64,000 nt of DNA from Epiperipatus broadwayi (GCA_028023455.1 JAQFVV010012574.1:917501-981500); one strand, 5' to 3'. Counted from the first letter of the stretch, positions 27,251-39,821 are shown. The notes: generated by a model from the letters alone, not told the origin. Numbers and translations are program-made.

Positions 27251-27900
27251 GTGTCTGCAATACGCTTATATACCGAAAATCCCACCTAATTTTAAACCAC
27301 GAGTACAATGCTCATATTATATGTATAACTCATTCCCAAATAAATAAAAGATTATAGATTATGTATATGTTCACATAATTTTGATTTATTAAAAAGTAGG
27401 TTTTATAAGTTGTAATTGTGCACACACTATGATATGCAATTTTAAACATATCAAAATGATAAATTGTTAAAGTTATTTTGTTTGAATCTATTTACAAATA
27501 GATATTACCGTCGGAATATATTTTTGATTTAAAATAAAATTCATTTAGTAAATATTCGTTTAGTAAATAGATTCAAATATTGCAATGTAAAAGTAAAATA
27601 ATTTTCATTTGATTTAATAAAAGTCATTCCCAATATTTCTGTTAAAATAAATGAGGGACAATAGTTTAATTATTTCATGTTGTAATTAGTTAATGTTATA
27701 TAAGTTTATCTAAAAACAGCAGATGTCCACTTAAGGTTTTCTTTAATAAGTAAAAGTAATTTTTAATTAAATCTAGTTTGTAATTCGAATGTCGACAGGG
27801 AAATTAACAAAAGAAATTAATTAATGTTGAATTCCTTTAGACATTCGGATAGATTTAATTACAGCTGATAAGTCCGATATATTTTTGTAATGCTCCAGGG
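27251..27900. other. AT-rich non-coding DNA, no gene seen
   Basis: No feature recognised. A short inverted echo of ATTTAGTAAATATTCG / TTTAGTAAATAG occurs near 27540-27570. Confidence 0.45.
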
Positions 27901-27922
27901 CAGTTCTATTGTTAATTTCTAA

Positions 27923-27932
27923 TATAAAAAGG
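27923..27932 (+). promoter_or_regulatory. TATA-box-like sequence at the edge of the GC-richer island
   Basis: TATAAAAAGG sits about 125 bp upstream of the most GC-rich stretch in the window and of a 31-codon frame at 28055. Suggestive of a core promoter of a gene or an LTR, but such sequence is expected often in AT-rich DNA. Confidence 0.3.
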
Positions 27933-28054
27933 AGGGTTTTCTTTTGTTCTCCATTCTAATGTTTCTAAGAGAAATCATTCTGAGGTCTAATGTTTCTAAC
28001 CAAAATTATTCTAATAATTTGTTAACCTTGACATGACAGAGTAGAGGCATCAAG

Positions 28055-28150
28055 ATGGCTATGTCCCCTCGGAATAGCCAGCCGCTGCTCCAGACTATCG
28101 GAAGCTATCACATAAGGAACCCCGGAACTGCTGCTGCTGCAAAAATATGA
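28055..28150 (+). CDS. Short GC-rich frame, 31 codons, unknown
   Basis: An ATG in the favourable context CAAGATGG opens a 31-codon frame with strikingly higher GC than anything nearby. It begins MAMSPRNSQPLLQTIG and ends in a run of four alanines before KI and TGA. It is not recognised. It could be a small peptide, an upstream ORF, an exon or the leader of a retroelement. A GT-containing donor-like AGAG|GTAACC follows at about 28216, but the frame has closed before it. Only the composition and the nearby TATA-like box support a real transcript. Confidence 0.25.
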   Translation: MAMSPRNSQPLLQTIGSYHIRNPGTAAAAKI

Positions 28151-29656
28151 ACATTCCAGATTTTGCTGCTGAATTATAAAACCTGCCGAACATCTACCTA
28201 AAAATGCTTCTCCAGAGGTAACCCTAAATTAACCCAAGAGCTCTTGTGATAACTAACATGCTATAGCTATTTTAAAATTATTTTCTGATATTTCACATAA
28301 CTTCATTATGTATTTCTTTAACATGTTGAAATACACTCAACATTTTACTCTCTATCCTTGGGTTAATATTTTCTATTTATTAAGCTTTCTGTTATTTTAT
28401 TATGATAATGTGTCAGAATCATCTTTGACCAAGTGAATTATTCCTTTTGTTGAAAATAAGATGCCGCTATGAAGGCATATTTTAAATTTCTAAATAATTT
28501 TCCGATTTTATTATCTTGCAAATCACTCATTTGAGGGCGATTCTTTTCTTTAATATATAATATAATCACCTAGTTTAAAATCTACATGTTATTGATTTTA
28601 ATCTAATATGAGAATATGTGCTAGGTCAATGATTTAAATGTTTCCCCAAATGCATGATTGTATAAATAAACCTATGCTTTTCTTTCAAACCTGCAAGCTT
28701 GCATTTTCTATTTTAAATACTGTGTTCTACTTTAATTACAAAGTTCATCATTGACATCGAGAATGTGCGGACCTTTTTAAATGAATTTCTGGGAATTTGA
28801 TTGGGCATTTCTCTTAATCCAAGTAAAACCCATTCAGTATGTTTTATATACACTAGTCTCATATTGCTGGTAAGTGAATTGGTTGTTGAGACTGCTTTGT
28901 TTTACTTTTCCAAGGATTCTTTACATGGGCAAGTCCGTTCTCTTCACTTATTGCAGTTTCCAGGCAGAGTGTGTCCATAAATGGCACACCTGGGAATTAA
29001 ACGCAATTGTCACCCAGTCACTAAGTTTCGGCTGTTCATAAACTACTTTCCTACGGGTTAGCAGCAAGATGCCCTCCGTAATCATTCCAAATATTCCATT
29101 ATTGTTTTATTTTATATTTATTTTACAAAGCATCTGTGACTTAAACGTGTCACACCCTCCAACTTTAATAAATTCATTATCAGCAATACTGACCTCCCAA
29201 TGCAACTCTATTATTATTATTCTCAAATAAATGCTTTGATCACATTTCCACTTTGTTGCTTAGTAAGCTTTAGTACGTGCTATTCTCGAAATCAATAAAT
29301 ATTTTAGAACACTTAATTTTCAAATATTTTCTTAAACTTGTATAATTGCTCAAAGCACCTCGCACATGTTCCTATCTCATTAAGCACATTATTGTAATGC
29401 TATTAGCCCAAGGAATAGAATATATCACTTTGCTTTAAAACCCTTTTTGTCATTTATTGGAATATAATGCAACCATTTAATACGTGTCCCTGTCTCATAT
29501 AAGTAGACAGTGGCGTTCTATATATATTTTATATAAATAAATTTTGTGAAATCATTTAAACTAAATTTGATCTCTTATTTTATTGATTCCTATCACTGTC
29601 TCAGTCTATATATATATATATTTTCTGCATTTCTTTTGTAGATCCATAAACGTTAA
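28151..29656. other. Moderately GC-richer island, unassigned
   Basis: Mixed sequence with GC-richer patches (for example 28920-29160) in an otherwise AT-rich window. No frame over 60 codons, no RNA gene and no repeat partner seen in this window. It may be unique conserved or regulatory sequence or an LTR retroelement remnant. Confidence 0.35.
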
Positions 29657-29959
29657 TTAGCCACCCAAACTTCTTTTAGTATAGAGTCTTTTGTTTCTCC
29701 CTGACCACCAGGCACCGGTCAAAGGTTGTACTAGTAGTGGCATCAGATGCGTTATCACATAGATGGCGCTGTGAAATTTGGACTTTAGATTCGAACTTAG
29801 TATATCTAGAAGGCAACCCCTCCTAGAATGTTCAGTTTCGTATCTGGGGTTTGAATTCTGCAGTGTGTTAGCGAGATAGATGATTCTGTCTGTTACAATA
29901 TATCCTTGAATTGCCTCTTTTGCCATCCACATATCTGCATTTAATGCATGTCTTCCCAC
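29657..29959 (-). CDS. Unrecognised 100-codon frame
   Basis: A minus-strand frame starting MGRHALNADMWMAKEAIQ and ending in basic sequence (SGRNKRLYTKRSLGG). Composition is balanced and not low-complexity. I recognise no domain, signal peptide or membrane segment. It overlaps AGATGGCGCT (29761-29770), a motif that recurs in insulator sites and in transposons. It lies in the GC-richer island, so it may be a piece of a retroelement or a chance frame. Treat as hypothetical. Confidence 0.2.
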   Translation of the reverse strand: MGRHALNADMWMAKEAIQGYIVTDRIIYLANTLQNSNPRYETEHSRRGCLLDILSSNLKSKFHSAIYVITHLMPLLVQPLTGAWWSGRNKRLYTKRSLGG

Positions 29960-30120
29960 TTACTTTTGTACTTTTTATAAATTCTGGTACTAACATTCTG
30001 GATAAAAGTCATATTCAGATTTCTGGTATTATATTTCCTAGGTCTACATTAATATTAAGATTTTTCTGCTTATGAATGTTAGAAAATCTTGAAACGCTAT
30101 ATGTTTGACCTACAGATTGT

Positions 30121-30334
30121 GCAAACAATTTAATCTATGGATCAGGACAGTGCAGTAAATATATAATAGAATTATTGAATAATTTTGAGAGAAATTTATC
30201 AATGGTATGAATACTATTGATGTTCTGCAAACAATTTAATCTATGGATCAGAACAGTGTAGTAAATACATAATAGAATTATTGAGTACTTTTGGGAGACA
30301 TTTATCAATGGTAGTTAATGAATACTATTGATAA
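30121..30334. repeat. Two-copy tandem duplication, about 106-bp unit
   Basis: GCAAACAATTTAATCTATGG starts at 30121 and again at 30227. Both copies run through CAGTA(A)ATA...ATAGAATTATTGA to ATTTATCAATGGTA and GAATACTATTGAT. Several substitutions and a small indel separate them, so it is older than the duplication at 2428. Confidence 0.85.
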
Positions 30335-30403
30335 GTAAATAGTTAAAAGGATCCCCTACATGAGTACATAACTAAATCTTAAAAGTGTGTGCTTATATAT
30401 ATA

Positions 30404-31380
30404 TATTGTAATGGAAACCCAAAGATCGAAAGGCTTAAACTTCCCTTTTATATAGATATAATGGGGAATTCTTATAATTCAAGATCACCCACTTTTCGCT
30501 ACCGCAGGTAGAGAGAAAATACGGACATAAACTAGTCTATATCTGCACTTGACCAAACCTGTATGCTATACGGGTATAGCCCCAGGTTATATTTCCCAGT
30601 CAACCTTCTCCCGACTGCTGTAAGATTTAACAGAGTTACAGCGCTTGGATCATTATAAATTTAATGGGATCAAATACTGCACCACTAGCTTCATGTGTTA
30701 ATTGAGTGCTCAAATGAATAATAATTATTTCCCAACACTAAGATTATATTATTTTTGGAAATGGCAAAGAAAGAGACGAAAACGGATTTTACATAAATAA
30801 AAGATATTTAATGCAATAAATTATAAATAAAGAAACACTCTAAATTATTAACACTCAATATAAAAAAACAGATTATGCTATAATACCACAAAAAATAAAT
30901 AAATACAATAGAAGATTCTATATATGATTGCAATCTGTGGAAATAACTTATTCCTTTATAGTTATTTCAAATATTCAAAGAGTCTAATTAATGTCTACCT
31001 CATTATATCTGGGATTGGCAATTGCATTAAATTTAGAAGGTATGTGCACATAAGTTATATAAAAGGTATTATTCATAATTACCTAGGTCATTAAGTCTTT
31101 GAATACCCTTGGCGTCTTGCTGACCGTCCCGTGGAATTTTTCCACTTCTTTAGTAGGGAACGATCGCTCTTTGGCTAGATTTGATTGTTGGGATTCCTCC
31201 ATCTTTACGGCATCAAGGCAAAGCAAATGAACCCTTCGGCAGGTGCTACGTCGGCAGTTGTTACATCGATACGTGAACCATTATAGCACGGAAGTCTGGA
31301 TCGACCGGTGATTGCGACTGGCCCTTAGCCACACATCCTTGAAGCTTCCATTATGTTATAGTTTGTTTTCATGTTCCTAA
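30404..31380. other. GC-richer segment, possible LTR-like sequence on the minus strand
   Basis: On the minus strand the end reads TATATAAAAGGGAAG (about 30451-30437) and finishes TTTCCATTACA at 30404, resembling the U3/R TATA box and ...ACA end of an LTR. The far end (31100-31380) is unusually GC-rich. No second LTR, primer-binding site or gag/pol frame is found in the window, so the assignment stays tentative. Confidence 0.25.
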
Positions 31381-33800
31381 ATTTAACTTTTCATGTCTGC
31401 TTTCTATTATATTTCTCTGCTTCTTATCAGAGCAGTGTCTTCACTGAAGTCTCGACCAATACTGTTTTCCAATTAATTAATTAATGTCCTTTATTTTCAA
31501 ATTCCTTCCTTATCTTGATCTCCCGCTGTATTTTTATTTCACACCTTTTTACTTTAACATGCTTTCAACAACTTATACAAAATTACTTATAATTTGATAA
31601 AATTTTATAATATAATATTTTACATTTATTTATCAATCATTTTCTTTACTAAAATTATTTCATTTTGACGTGAAATGAACCTTACTCTCTTTATTCATAC
31701 ATTCACATATGCATTTCATTTTCATCAAAATGTGTAATTTTAAGAACAGATCTTTATCTTTTAGTTGCATTCTAAATTTTATTTATATTTTGTTTGAACT
31801 TCCCAACTATCGCTTTTGTTTTTATATCATTAAGTTTTTATTTTATTTATATTTCATTTCTCTTTTTTTTTAATCTTACATTAAACACATGATATCGATA
31901 TTTTTTAACCTTAATATTTCTATTCTTTCTAAAATCTGAACTTTGAAGAGTAAAAGATAAGAATCGTTTCGATTCTAATTCCCTCCCTTTTTTACTTAAA
32001 CATTTCTTTGTTTTGTAAATTTTGTTAAACTCACTTTTTTTATAACCCAAGCACAATATTTAACATTCTTTAAATGTTAAATATCTATATGTGGGACCGC
32101 AGTATGTGCGATCACATTACATATATATATATACACACATACATATGCACATATGGAATGATTAATGCAGTAGCTTATCAAGCCCCCTCCCCAGTCAAAA
32201 GTTAAAGCTTGGAGCATCTTTTACATAGCTTCCAACCATATTCAAGATTTTTGCAGATAAAAGATCTATCACTAGACCAGACAATCTATAAAAATATAAA
32301 ATTGAATGGTTATTATTCAGAAATTCATAAAACATTTGAACTCTAGTGGCAGAGTTGCATTCATGATCAATGGAACTTAAGCACAGGGGTCTAATATCTA
32401 CTACTTTATTAAATCATGCATATCTAGTAAATAAGTTTATAAATATTTTTAGCTGGAAAGCATATAACATCTTGCTACTTTAAATATTCAGACGAGTGGT
32501 GAAAAAAGTGTTATTTTACTTTTTAAATGCACAGATAAGTTTTGATTAAAGCAGTCAATCAGTTGTATGAATTATGTTTCAATAGAAACACTTCCTGAAA
32601 AATAACTGGACTTACAATGTTTAGATATAATATCCTACTAGTTGGTGAAAAAAACTTATAAAAATATAATCCAGACTAACTATAGAAAGTATCCAGAGAT
32701 ATAAAAAAATTTATTCAACTTTTATTTTAATAAAGTTGGCAACACAAGATGAAAAGAATCTTGAATAAATAATAAGACTTATTAGTTATAATATATTTTT
32801 CAGGTGCAAAGATAACTTCAACTGGATTAAAGAATTCATAACATCTAACTGATGAAAGAATAGCATTAGAATATGTCAATGAACAGATTGATGCTTCTGT
32901 GCATTACAATATTTGCTCAACCCCCTAATTCAAAAAGAGTAATAGTAAATCTTTTTTAACTCTGAATTAGTTTTGTATTCTTGATACTATAAGAAAATGT
33001 ATGGCTTTTATTTAAATATTTCTTTCAATTTCTTAGTGGTATGATTTATTTTGAATTTCTTATTGAATCTTCTTGGTTGACTAAATAACATAAATTAGGA
33101 ACCCCAAGGATGAACATTATATAAAAACTAAGCATTTCAGTAAGATGTATATGAATAATAAAACATAGAAAACATGTTATTCGACCTGATTCATTTATCT
33201 AGATTATAAATATGGAAAATTTATTACAGCACTCCACTGAGTTTAAAAAGGAGTATTGTATATTTCAATTGCAAAATTATTTTAAATTTATAAATATCAA
33301 TTTGCAGTTTTCTTTACTTATTTTTCCACTTTGGTTTCTTACCTTTTTAATATTTAAAACTTGGACTCTTTAAACACTCTTATAAATTATTGACAGTGTG
33401 TATAATCTACTCTTGCAGAATTATTTTATCCTTGACAATTTAAGTAATTCTAATCAATAATTTAAAAGTAATCTATACTTAGATAATGCAAATTTACTCA
33501 TCAAATACGCATTTTTTTTCTTTTCATGACAACAAAACAACTATTATCAAATGCAACTCAAATAAACTATTTTCCTCCTAAGATGATACCCTTTATTTGT
33601 TGTTGTTGTTTTGAAATATTGCTATTATTTGAACTTATCTAATTATCTACTTCCAGAATCAATAACAGTGCCAATTAGAAAATTTAACTATTAAATTTTT
33701 CTTCAAAACATTTACAACTATATATCAGTAGCTCAAACAAGCTCTTAATTGATAAGTATGGTAAGAAAAAATATTTAAAATCTCTATCTGGAATATTCTT
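31381..33800. other. AT-rich non-coding DNA, no gene seen
   Basis: No gene recognised. A 69-codon lysine-rich minus frame (31847-32056) is composed of A-rich codons only and is not supported. A short (AT)n/(AC)n run lies at 32120-32150. Confidence 0.5.
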
Positions 33801-33848
33801 CTCCCCAGACCAATTGGTTTTGAGTTTACAGCTCACCTCAGTGAGGAG
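33801..33848 (-). ncRNA. Type I hammerhead ribozyme motif, family E (core mutated)
   Basis: Minus strand: helix I CTCCTCA (33848-33842) pairs with TGGGGAG (33807-33801) over 7 bp. The core is CTGAGGT (A9 to T), helix II GAG/CTC with a 7-nt loop, and AAAA in place of GAAA (G12 to A). A 10-bp palindrome ACCAATTGGT forms helix III, then C at 33808 is the cleavage base. Every helix is in register; the two core changes predict an inactive relic. Helix I resembles that of family A (TCCTCA/TGGGGA), but helices II and III differ. Confidence 0.75.
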
Positions 33849-34054
33849 CTAAAACATTTAGACACTAAATCTAAAATATCAACTCAAAACACAGTACTTA
33901 TTTAATACATAATATTTAAGTTGAAAATTTCGGACATGAAAATGTCATTAACTTCAGCTATCTATCTTAAATAGCTATATGGGACTGAACCAAATTCAAA
34001 TCTACCATATATTAATAGCCTTAGTATTGCCAAAGCCTTAAAGGTGAAATTATA

Positions 34055-34190
34055 ATAATCAATAAAACAAGTCATATATAGTGTGACATGAGCTTGTTTG
34101 AGCCATTGGTATGCTCTCTATATTACATATTTATAAATACAAGCTTATAAAAGCAATGTCACGCTATATATGACTTACTTTATTGATTAC
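34055..34190. repeat. Inverted repeat, about 34-bp arms
   Basis: TAATCAATAAAACAAGTCAT-type sequence (34056-34089) and its near-complement (34155-34189) surround a 65-bp spacer. Small MITE-like foldback; no ribozyme core seen. Confidence 0.75.
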
Positions 34191-35337
34191 TATATATCAG
34201 AAAAATTATAAGCAGGAAAATAATCTAATTAAAACATAGTAGTAATAAAAGATTTTTTAAAACTTTTTTAAAATATATATAGAGAGAGTAATATATAGAT
34301 GATTTTGTATAAAGCTGATAATCTAGCCTATTAACAAAACATCACATGTTTTTGGCCACTTACTCCAGAGCCATCTATTGAGCTTGAATAACAAATCAAT
34401 TTTAACCCAATAGTGCTATTATATTCAGAGCCTAACAATAGTTTATCAATAAAGAACTTTGATATTAATTTTATAAATGTAATTAGTAATTATGCAAACA
34501 AAAGCAACAATTTTTATTATCATGAAATAAATAAATATTCAAAATAACACTATATCTTTTCCTTTCTCACATATATATATATATGTATTGATTAATGTTT
34601 AATAAATTCTTAGAATAATGATTTAAATCATTATTTTACAATTTAAATCATTTATGAGTAATAGTAACAGAAAAAAAAAATATAGGGAGTATTTGCAAAA
34701 TATTAATTCTTAAACTTTTCAGGTAATTTCATCTACAATAAGTTTTAAATCTCACCTTAATAATTATTGTGTTAGTGTTGGTGTTTGTGATACTTTGTAA
34801 AAAAACAAAAAGAATAAAGAAGTGTCTTCCCTATAAATATGTTTGATATTCCATAAAGTGTTTTGCATTTAAAAAATAACTGGTATAATAAACAAAGTAA
34901 TTAGGTTCTTATAGTTGGCAGATCATTAATTGTGGAAGATATGCATCTATAATGTTTATGTTGTAAATAAACATCCAAACTATAAATTAATAAATAATTA
35001 AATCACAGTATATATTTGATTTGTTAGATGATTACTAATGTTGTTATTATCACATTAAAATTCAAATAATATATGTTTAAATACTAGTTAATTTTATATT
35101 GTATTATCTGAGTTGAAATATGAAAAGTACTACTTTAAGGAACCGACAATTGATGTAATAGCACCAAAATGTTTTTCATTGATTCTTGGCTTTTATTTTC
35201 TGTGCATTGTAGTGATTATATTCTGATAAACTATTTCAGCTGTTATATTAGTGGAAGTATCAGTCTATGATTATATTAAATGAATGACCTGAGCATATGA
35301 CATATGAATTTAAAAAATATCCAATGACCATAAAGTA

Positions 35338-35960
35338 ATATTTACTAAGGCTATAACCTCAAGAATGTACAGTGAAAATGCGATAGTAGGGACCTCTACA
35401 GGTCTTAACCAAGCTTACAACCTTAGTAAATATTACTTACGTAATCAATGTGCATTTAAATAAATTTATAATGACCATAAAGGAAAATCAAGATGTATGG
35501 TAATCCACATGTGTACACACATAATATATCTACACATAGGACATTGATCAGAGTAATGTGGCTTGGTATTATTGGACAAAATCTATAACTCAAAAGATTC
35601 AAATTCAATTTCATAAAAACAAAAAAGGTGGCTGGCTTTCCAAAAGATAAAACAAGATGTCACACCCAAAAAGAAAAAATCCTGAAAATATTGAAATATC
35701 AAATACATTAGTATGAAATTTAAATAATAAATTATATTTGTAAAAGATTAGAAAAATTGCCTTGAATGATTTAGTGCAATGGAAGGTCCTTGAATCAATT
35801 TCAATTTTGACATTTCTGTTACTCGAATTCCTTATAAGCTATCTAACAATAAAACCATTCAATTATTTTGTTTTAAGACCGGTAGAGGTCCCTAATATCG
35901 CACTTTTACACGCATATTCTTGAGCACGCATATTCTTGAAGTTAAAGTCTTAGTAAATAT
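35338..35960. mobile_element. Inverted-repeat element, about 620 bp
   Basis: The left arm (35338-35407) and right arm (35874-35960, reverse complement) share TATTTACTAAG, CAAGAATrTrCG, GTGCGATA-TAGGGACCTCTAC and GGTCTTA. The right arm has an internal 16-bp duplication (CGCATATTCTTGAG, twice). The roughly 465-bp interior is AT-rich with no frame. It is either a non-autonomous DNA transposon or another foldback family. Confidence 0.7.
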
Positions 35961-37657
35961 TAGTAAATTTAATATTTAAAAAAGTTTAATGTTTCAAATA
36001 GAAATCCACCTTCGTTTTGATTATAATGCAACATTAAAAAAAAAATCTCGAACTCAATTCAAAATCTATAGGAGTATGATACCGCTTCTACCAATGATAA
36101 AATCTATATCCTATACAATCGTCTTTTATTTTTACAATCAGCCATTGAAACTCATCTGATCAAACGAGATTTAATCTTTAATCTTCATTTAATAGTAACT
36201 TAATACCCAATTACTAACCAGTGCTGAATGATTAACAGGGTTAGATACAAATTAATTATTTAATTAAAAAAATCTTAAGAATATTTGTAATTTAAATAAA
36301 TTCGTTAGGAGTCATTTGGCTAGGATTTAAACCCATGCCATATCTATGAATTTCCATTAATTAATTAATTATATAAAATTAAAAAATTAAATTAACTTTA
36401 ATAATAGTTAAATTTTTAAATCATTGATTTTTACTTACCTGCGATTTTTAAATTTTGTTAAATATATAATAGATAAAAAGAAATAAAATAATTTAATTCA
36501 GTTGCAAATTATATCTTTAAACTATCGTATTTTCTAACTAATATAAAGTATTGGTTCCTTCACCTAGTAGCAAATGCTTTCACATTGCAGCTTTTAAGTG
36601 GAACAAATCGTTCAACTGATCTTCAGTTGTCAAAGTGAGACTGTTGCTTGACGAATATAAAAGGGATATTTATTTATTTGTAAAGACATGATTCCAATTC
36701 ATTGCACTTAATATGCAGCTCCCTGGCCTGTATATATTGAATGAGAACTCCATACTGAAGTAGTAAACAAACCACTTCATCCAACACATTCCTATTCTCA
36801 TCTTATTTTTTGTATTTCAATAGAAGGTACCAATTGGAAAAATGCCCAATTCTTAGGAAGAAACATTTGACACCTCGGAAACAAAACCAAGTTTTAATAA
36901 AAAGATTTCTAACATAACATTCAAATAAATTAATTATTAACATTATAACTAAATTGATAGTAAAATATGTATTTATACAACAGAAACAAATGAAAAAATA
37001 TAACAATTTAACGATAAAACAATTTTAATAAACCCCAAACAATACATAGTTCATTAATCATAAAACTATAATGATAAAAACGTTAATATACCTCCTCTTC
37101 CCTGACGAAAAAAAAAAAAGCTTATTATATTTAAGCATAAACACACACACAATATATATGTATAATAAATAACAAAATTATATATAAATATAAAACAATC
37201 GTGAGACATTGTTTATAATATACAAACAAATGGTATTTTTTTTATTCTTGAAGCAATATAACATAAACTAACTTCAAATATTAATATATAGAACTATTTG
37301 AAATCTTTTTTTATTTACTGGGCATCAAATTGTTATGAGTCAATAATCTCTTCTTATATAAGAATTGAATGTTTTTATTTCAAAATTTCAAATATGAAAT
37401 GATTAAATATTCCATATCACTAATAATTATTTATGAGAAAGCAGAGCTAAATGGTTCTAATGAAGTCGCACAATTTTTATCTTTGCTTATGAAATAATAA
37501 AAGAATTCAGTTATTAAAAATATTGTGAAAGCGTGTTTTACAATCTATGGCTAGATTCTTAGTTTAAATTGTTTATGTCTTTAACTCCTAGCTATCAGTT
37601 AGGCCTTGTAATTAGATGAGTCAGACGAATCAAATAATGTAAACCATATGATTCAAG
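35961..37657. other. AT-rich non-coding DNA, no gene seen
   Basis: A GC-richer patch at 36540-36760 contains ATATAAAAGGG (36655-36665), TATA-box-like, with no frame downstream. The rest is featureless. Confidence 0.45.
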
Positions 37658-37770
37658 TTTTTTTTCTTTTTTTTTTTTTCATGTGTCAAAGCATTGGCCG
37701 GGAGACGAACCTGAAAACCTGGGACAACTGCTTGTAAGGCAGCTGTACTGACCACTCGGCCACCAATACA
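37658..37770 (-). mobile_element. tRNA-derived SINE copy 3
   Basis: Minus strand: GGTGGCCGAGTGGTCAG, anticodon-like arm CTGC-CTTACAA-GCAG, CAGGTTCGTCTCCCGGCC (box B), GCTTTGACACATG tail and poly-A (the T-rich run 37658-37679 on the plus strand). The box A region (TGGCCGAGTGG) is the best of the three copies and resembles a tRNA D-arm. A 10-bp insertion (CCCAGGTTTT region) separates the anticodon and T arms, so it is not a tRNA gene. Confidence 0.85.
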
Positions 37771-39774
37771 TATAGTCACATTATTGATTAAAACTCATGA
37801 TACCACAATTATAATAATAGCCTATGACTTTTTGACTAAGTAAATTGCAGTCCAATAATTGTATTAATATTGCTAGAAAGCTAAGGTGTATGTTTTGGTA
37901 AGCTGTGATAAGATTATAGCCTTTGAACTGAAAAGTGTTGACATCAAACTTCTGGATAAATAAATGTTACCATGAGAAATATTATTTCATAATCAATTTT
38001 ATTTGCTTGCAGTGGTTTTTGTGTTCTTTCCATATTCCAACAATAAATATTGTCATAAAAAAAAATGTGTAAAAAGTTGGTAAATGTATTCAAAATATAA
38101 TCTTATTATCTAATATTTAAAGACAAGATTCCCTTTTTGTATATTCAATTAAGAATGTTTTTGTGGCATAAAAGGATGTGATCTTTTTAGTTGTTACTGG
38201 AATCTCGTAAGCAGATTTAAGACAATGCATAGTCATTGTATTCATCTGATTCATAAGTAAATATTAACAGCTAGTAACTTATGTAGATTTTGATAAAGGA
38301 CTTAATATAACTGTAGATAATTTAACTTCTGATTGAAATCTTTATAAATTCTTTAATGGTATTTTGTTAATAGTTAAACTGTCTAAACAAATCATATAGT
38401 AAATAAATAGTTTGCCATGTTACTAAGAACAACTAAAGAATAGTAGACTTAAAAATTAATCTTTATAGAATGATCTTTATATGAGAAAAGTAAAAATTGG
38501 TCAAATAGTTTGTACTGTTATGCTCAATTTGCCATTCCAGAGCTTGAATATCACATAACATAAATTATGTGATATTTTAGCATGAATACCTGTTATTATT
38601 GCATAGCATAATTTATTGTAGCAATTCAAATTCAGAGCATTATCATAAAATGCCAATGACAAAATAAAATAATCAAATACATTAATAAATTATATGACAA
38701 AAAATAAAAGATGTTATAAAACTTAGTGTAATAACAGACAATTTAAGACTCAAAAAAATAAAGAAATGATTAGCAAATAATAAATTTTAATATATTTAAT
38801 ACACTTTCATTTTTTTTAAATTGCTATTATTAAACAATTTTTTATAAAAATTGGCTTTTCACAATGCTTTTCTTTCAATTTAATTATCTGACATTTTCAA
38901 CTGTTTAGCAATCTTCCTCAGAAGTACTGAAACTGGAAGATGGTTAAATTGAATAAAATCATTGTAAAAAGTTCAAGAAGTTGTTTTTTAAAACTTTAAA
39001 ATCCTTAGGTTATTAGCAAACATTCAATTTTTAAACAGTTTTATCTTTTGTTAGGTCTATGAAATCATGATTATTCCATCTTGTAATATTTCATTAATAT
39101 GGATGGCATCTTATTATAGTGCTATTTTTAATGACAAAATATACAGCATGAGAACAAACAGTTCTATGTTGAGGACTGGTAAACAAGACATTGATTTTAT
39201 GATTCTTAATAAATGTGAATCCATATCTTGTCAAGTGTAAGAATTAACTGATCCTGTCATACCATAAAAGATAAAACAAAGTCATGTCTTACAGTTGTAC
39301 TTTTAATGATAATTATGACTCTTCTGAATCCTTTATGGGATTCATATATCCTTATCATTAATTATTTACCAAAAATGGCAACTTCTCTACATCAAGTTCA
39401 CAACCCTTTCAAAGCCTTTGTTGAACATGTTGTTTATAGTATTAAATGAATGGATACCAAAATTATCTGACTATTATAAAATTAAGAAGCACTATATATA
39501 TATTGATCATAAATGCAAGTGATAGCAAGTTACGTGATTTATAACTTGTTTTTGTTTTTCATAAATGTACCTTTAAAGGTTTTTGCAATGATATATATTG
39601 CTGAGGCTTTGACTATGTGGTGAAACTGAACTGATATCAGACCCATGTAGCTATCTGCTTGTTAGGCTGAGTTTGAAGACATTACATGTCTGAAAAATTC
39701 ATGCTTGCAAACTGATAGGAACTTGTTGCATAAACGCTTGGAGTTAGTGTTTAGATCTAGTTTCTGGCTCCTAC
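37771..39774. other. AT-rich non-coding DNA, no gene seen
   Basis: No gene, RNA or element recognised before the ribozyme motif at 39775. Confidence 0.5.
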
Positions 39775-39821
39775 TCTTCACTGATGATAGCAAATTATCT
39801 TGAAATCAGCTGATCTGAAGG
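39775..39821 (+). ncRNA. Type I hammerhead ribozyme motif with intact catalytic core (family F)
   Basis: Helix I TCTTCA (39775-39780) pairs with TGAAGG (39816-39821) over 6 bp (one G-T). Core CTGATGA (39781-39787) and GAAA (39802-39805) are both unmutated. Helix III is the 10-bp palindrome ATCAGCTGAT (39805-39814), and the cleavage base is C39815 (AUC triplet). Helix II is short: AG with CT inside a U-U mismatch and an 8-nt loop, the one weak part. Surrounding sequence (about 39600-39930) is somewhat GC-richer and probably belongs to a repeat whose other copies are outside the window. A 65-codon frame starting in the motif (39800) is incidental. Confidence 0.72.
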
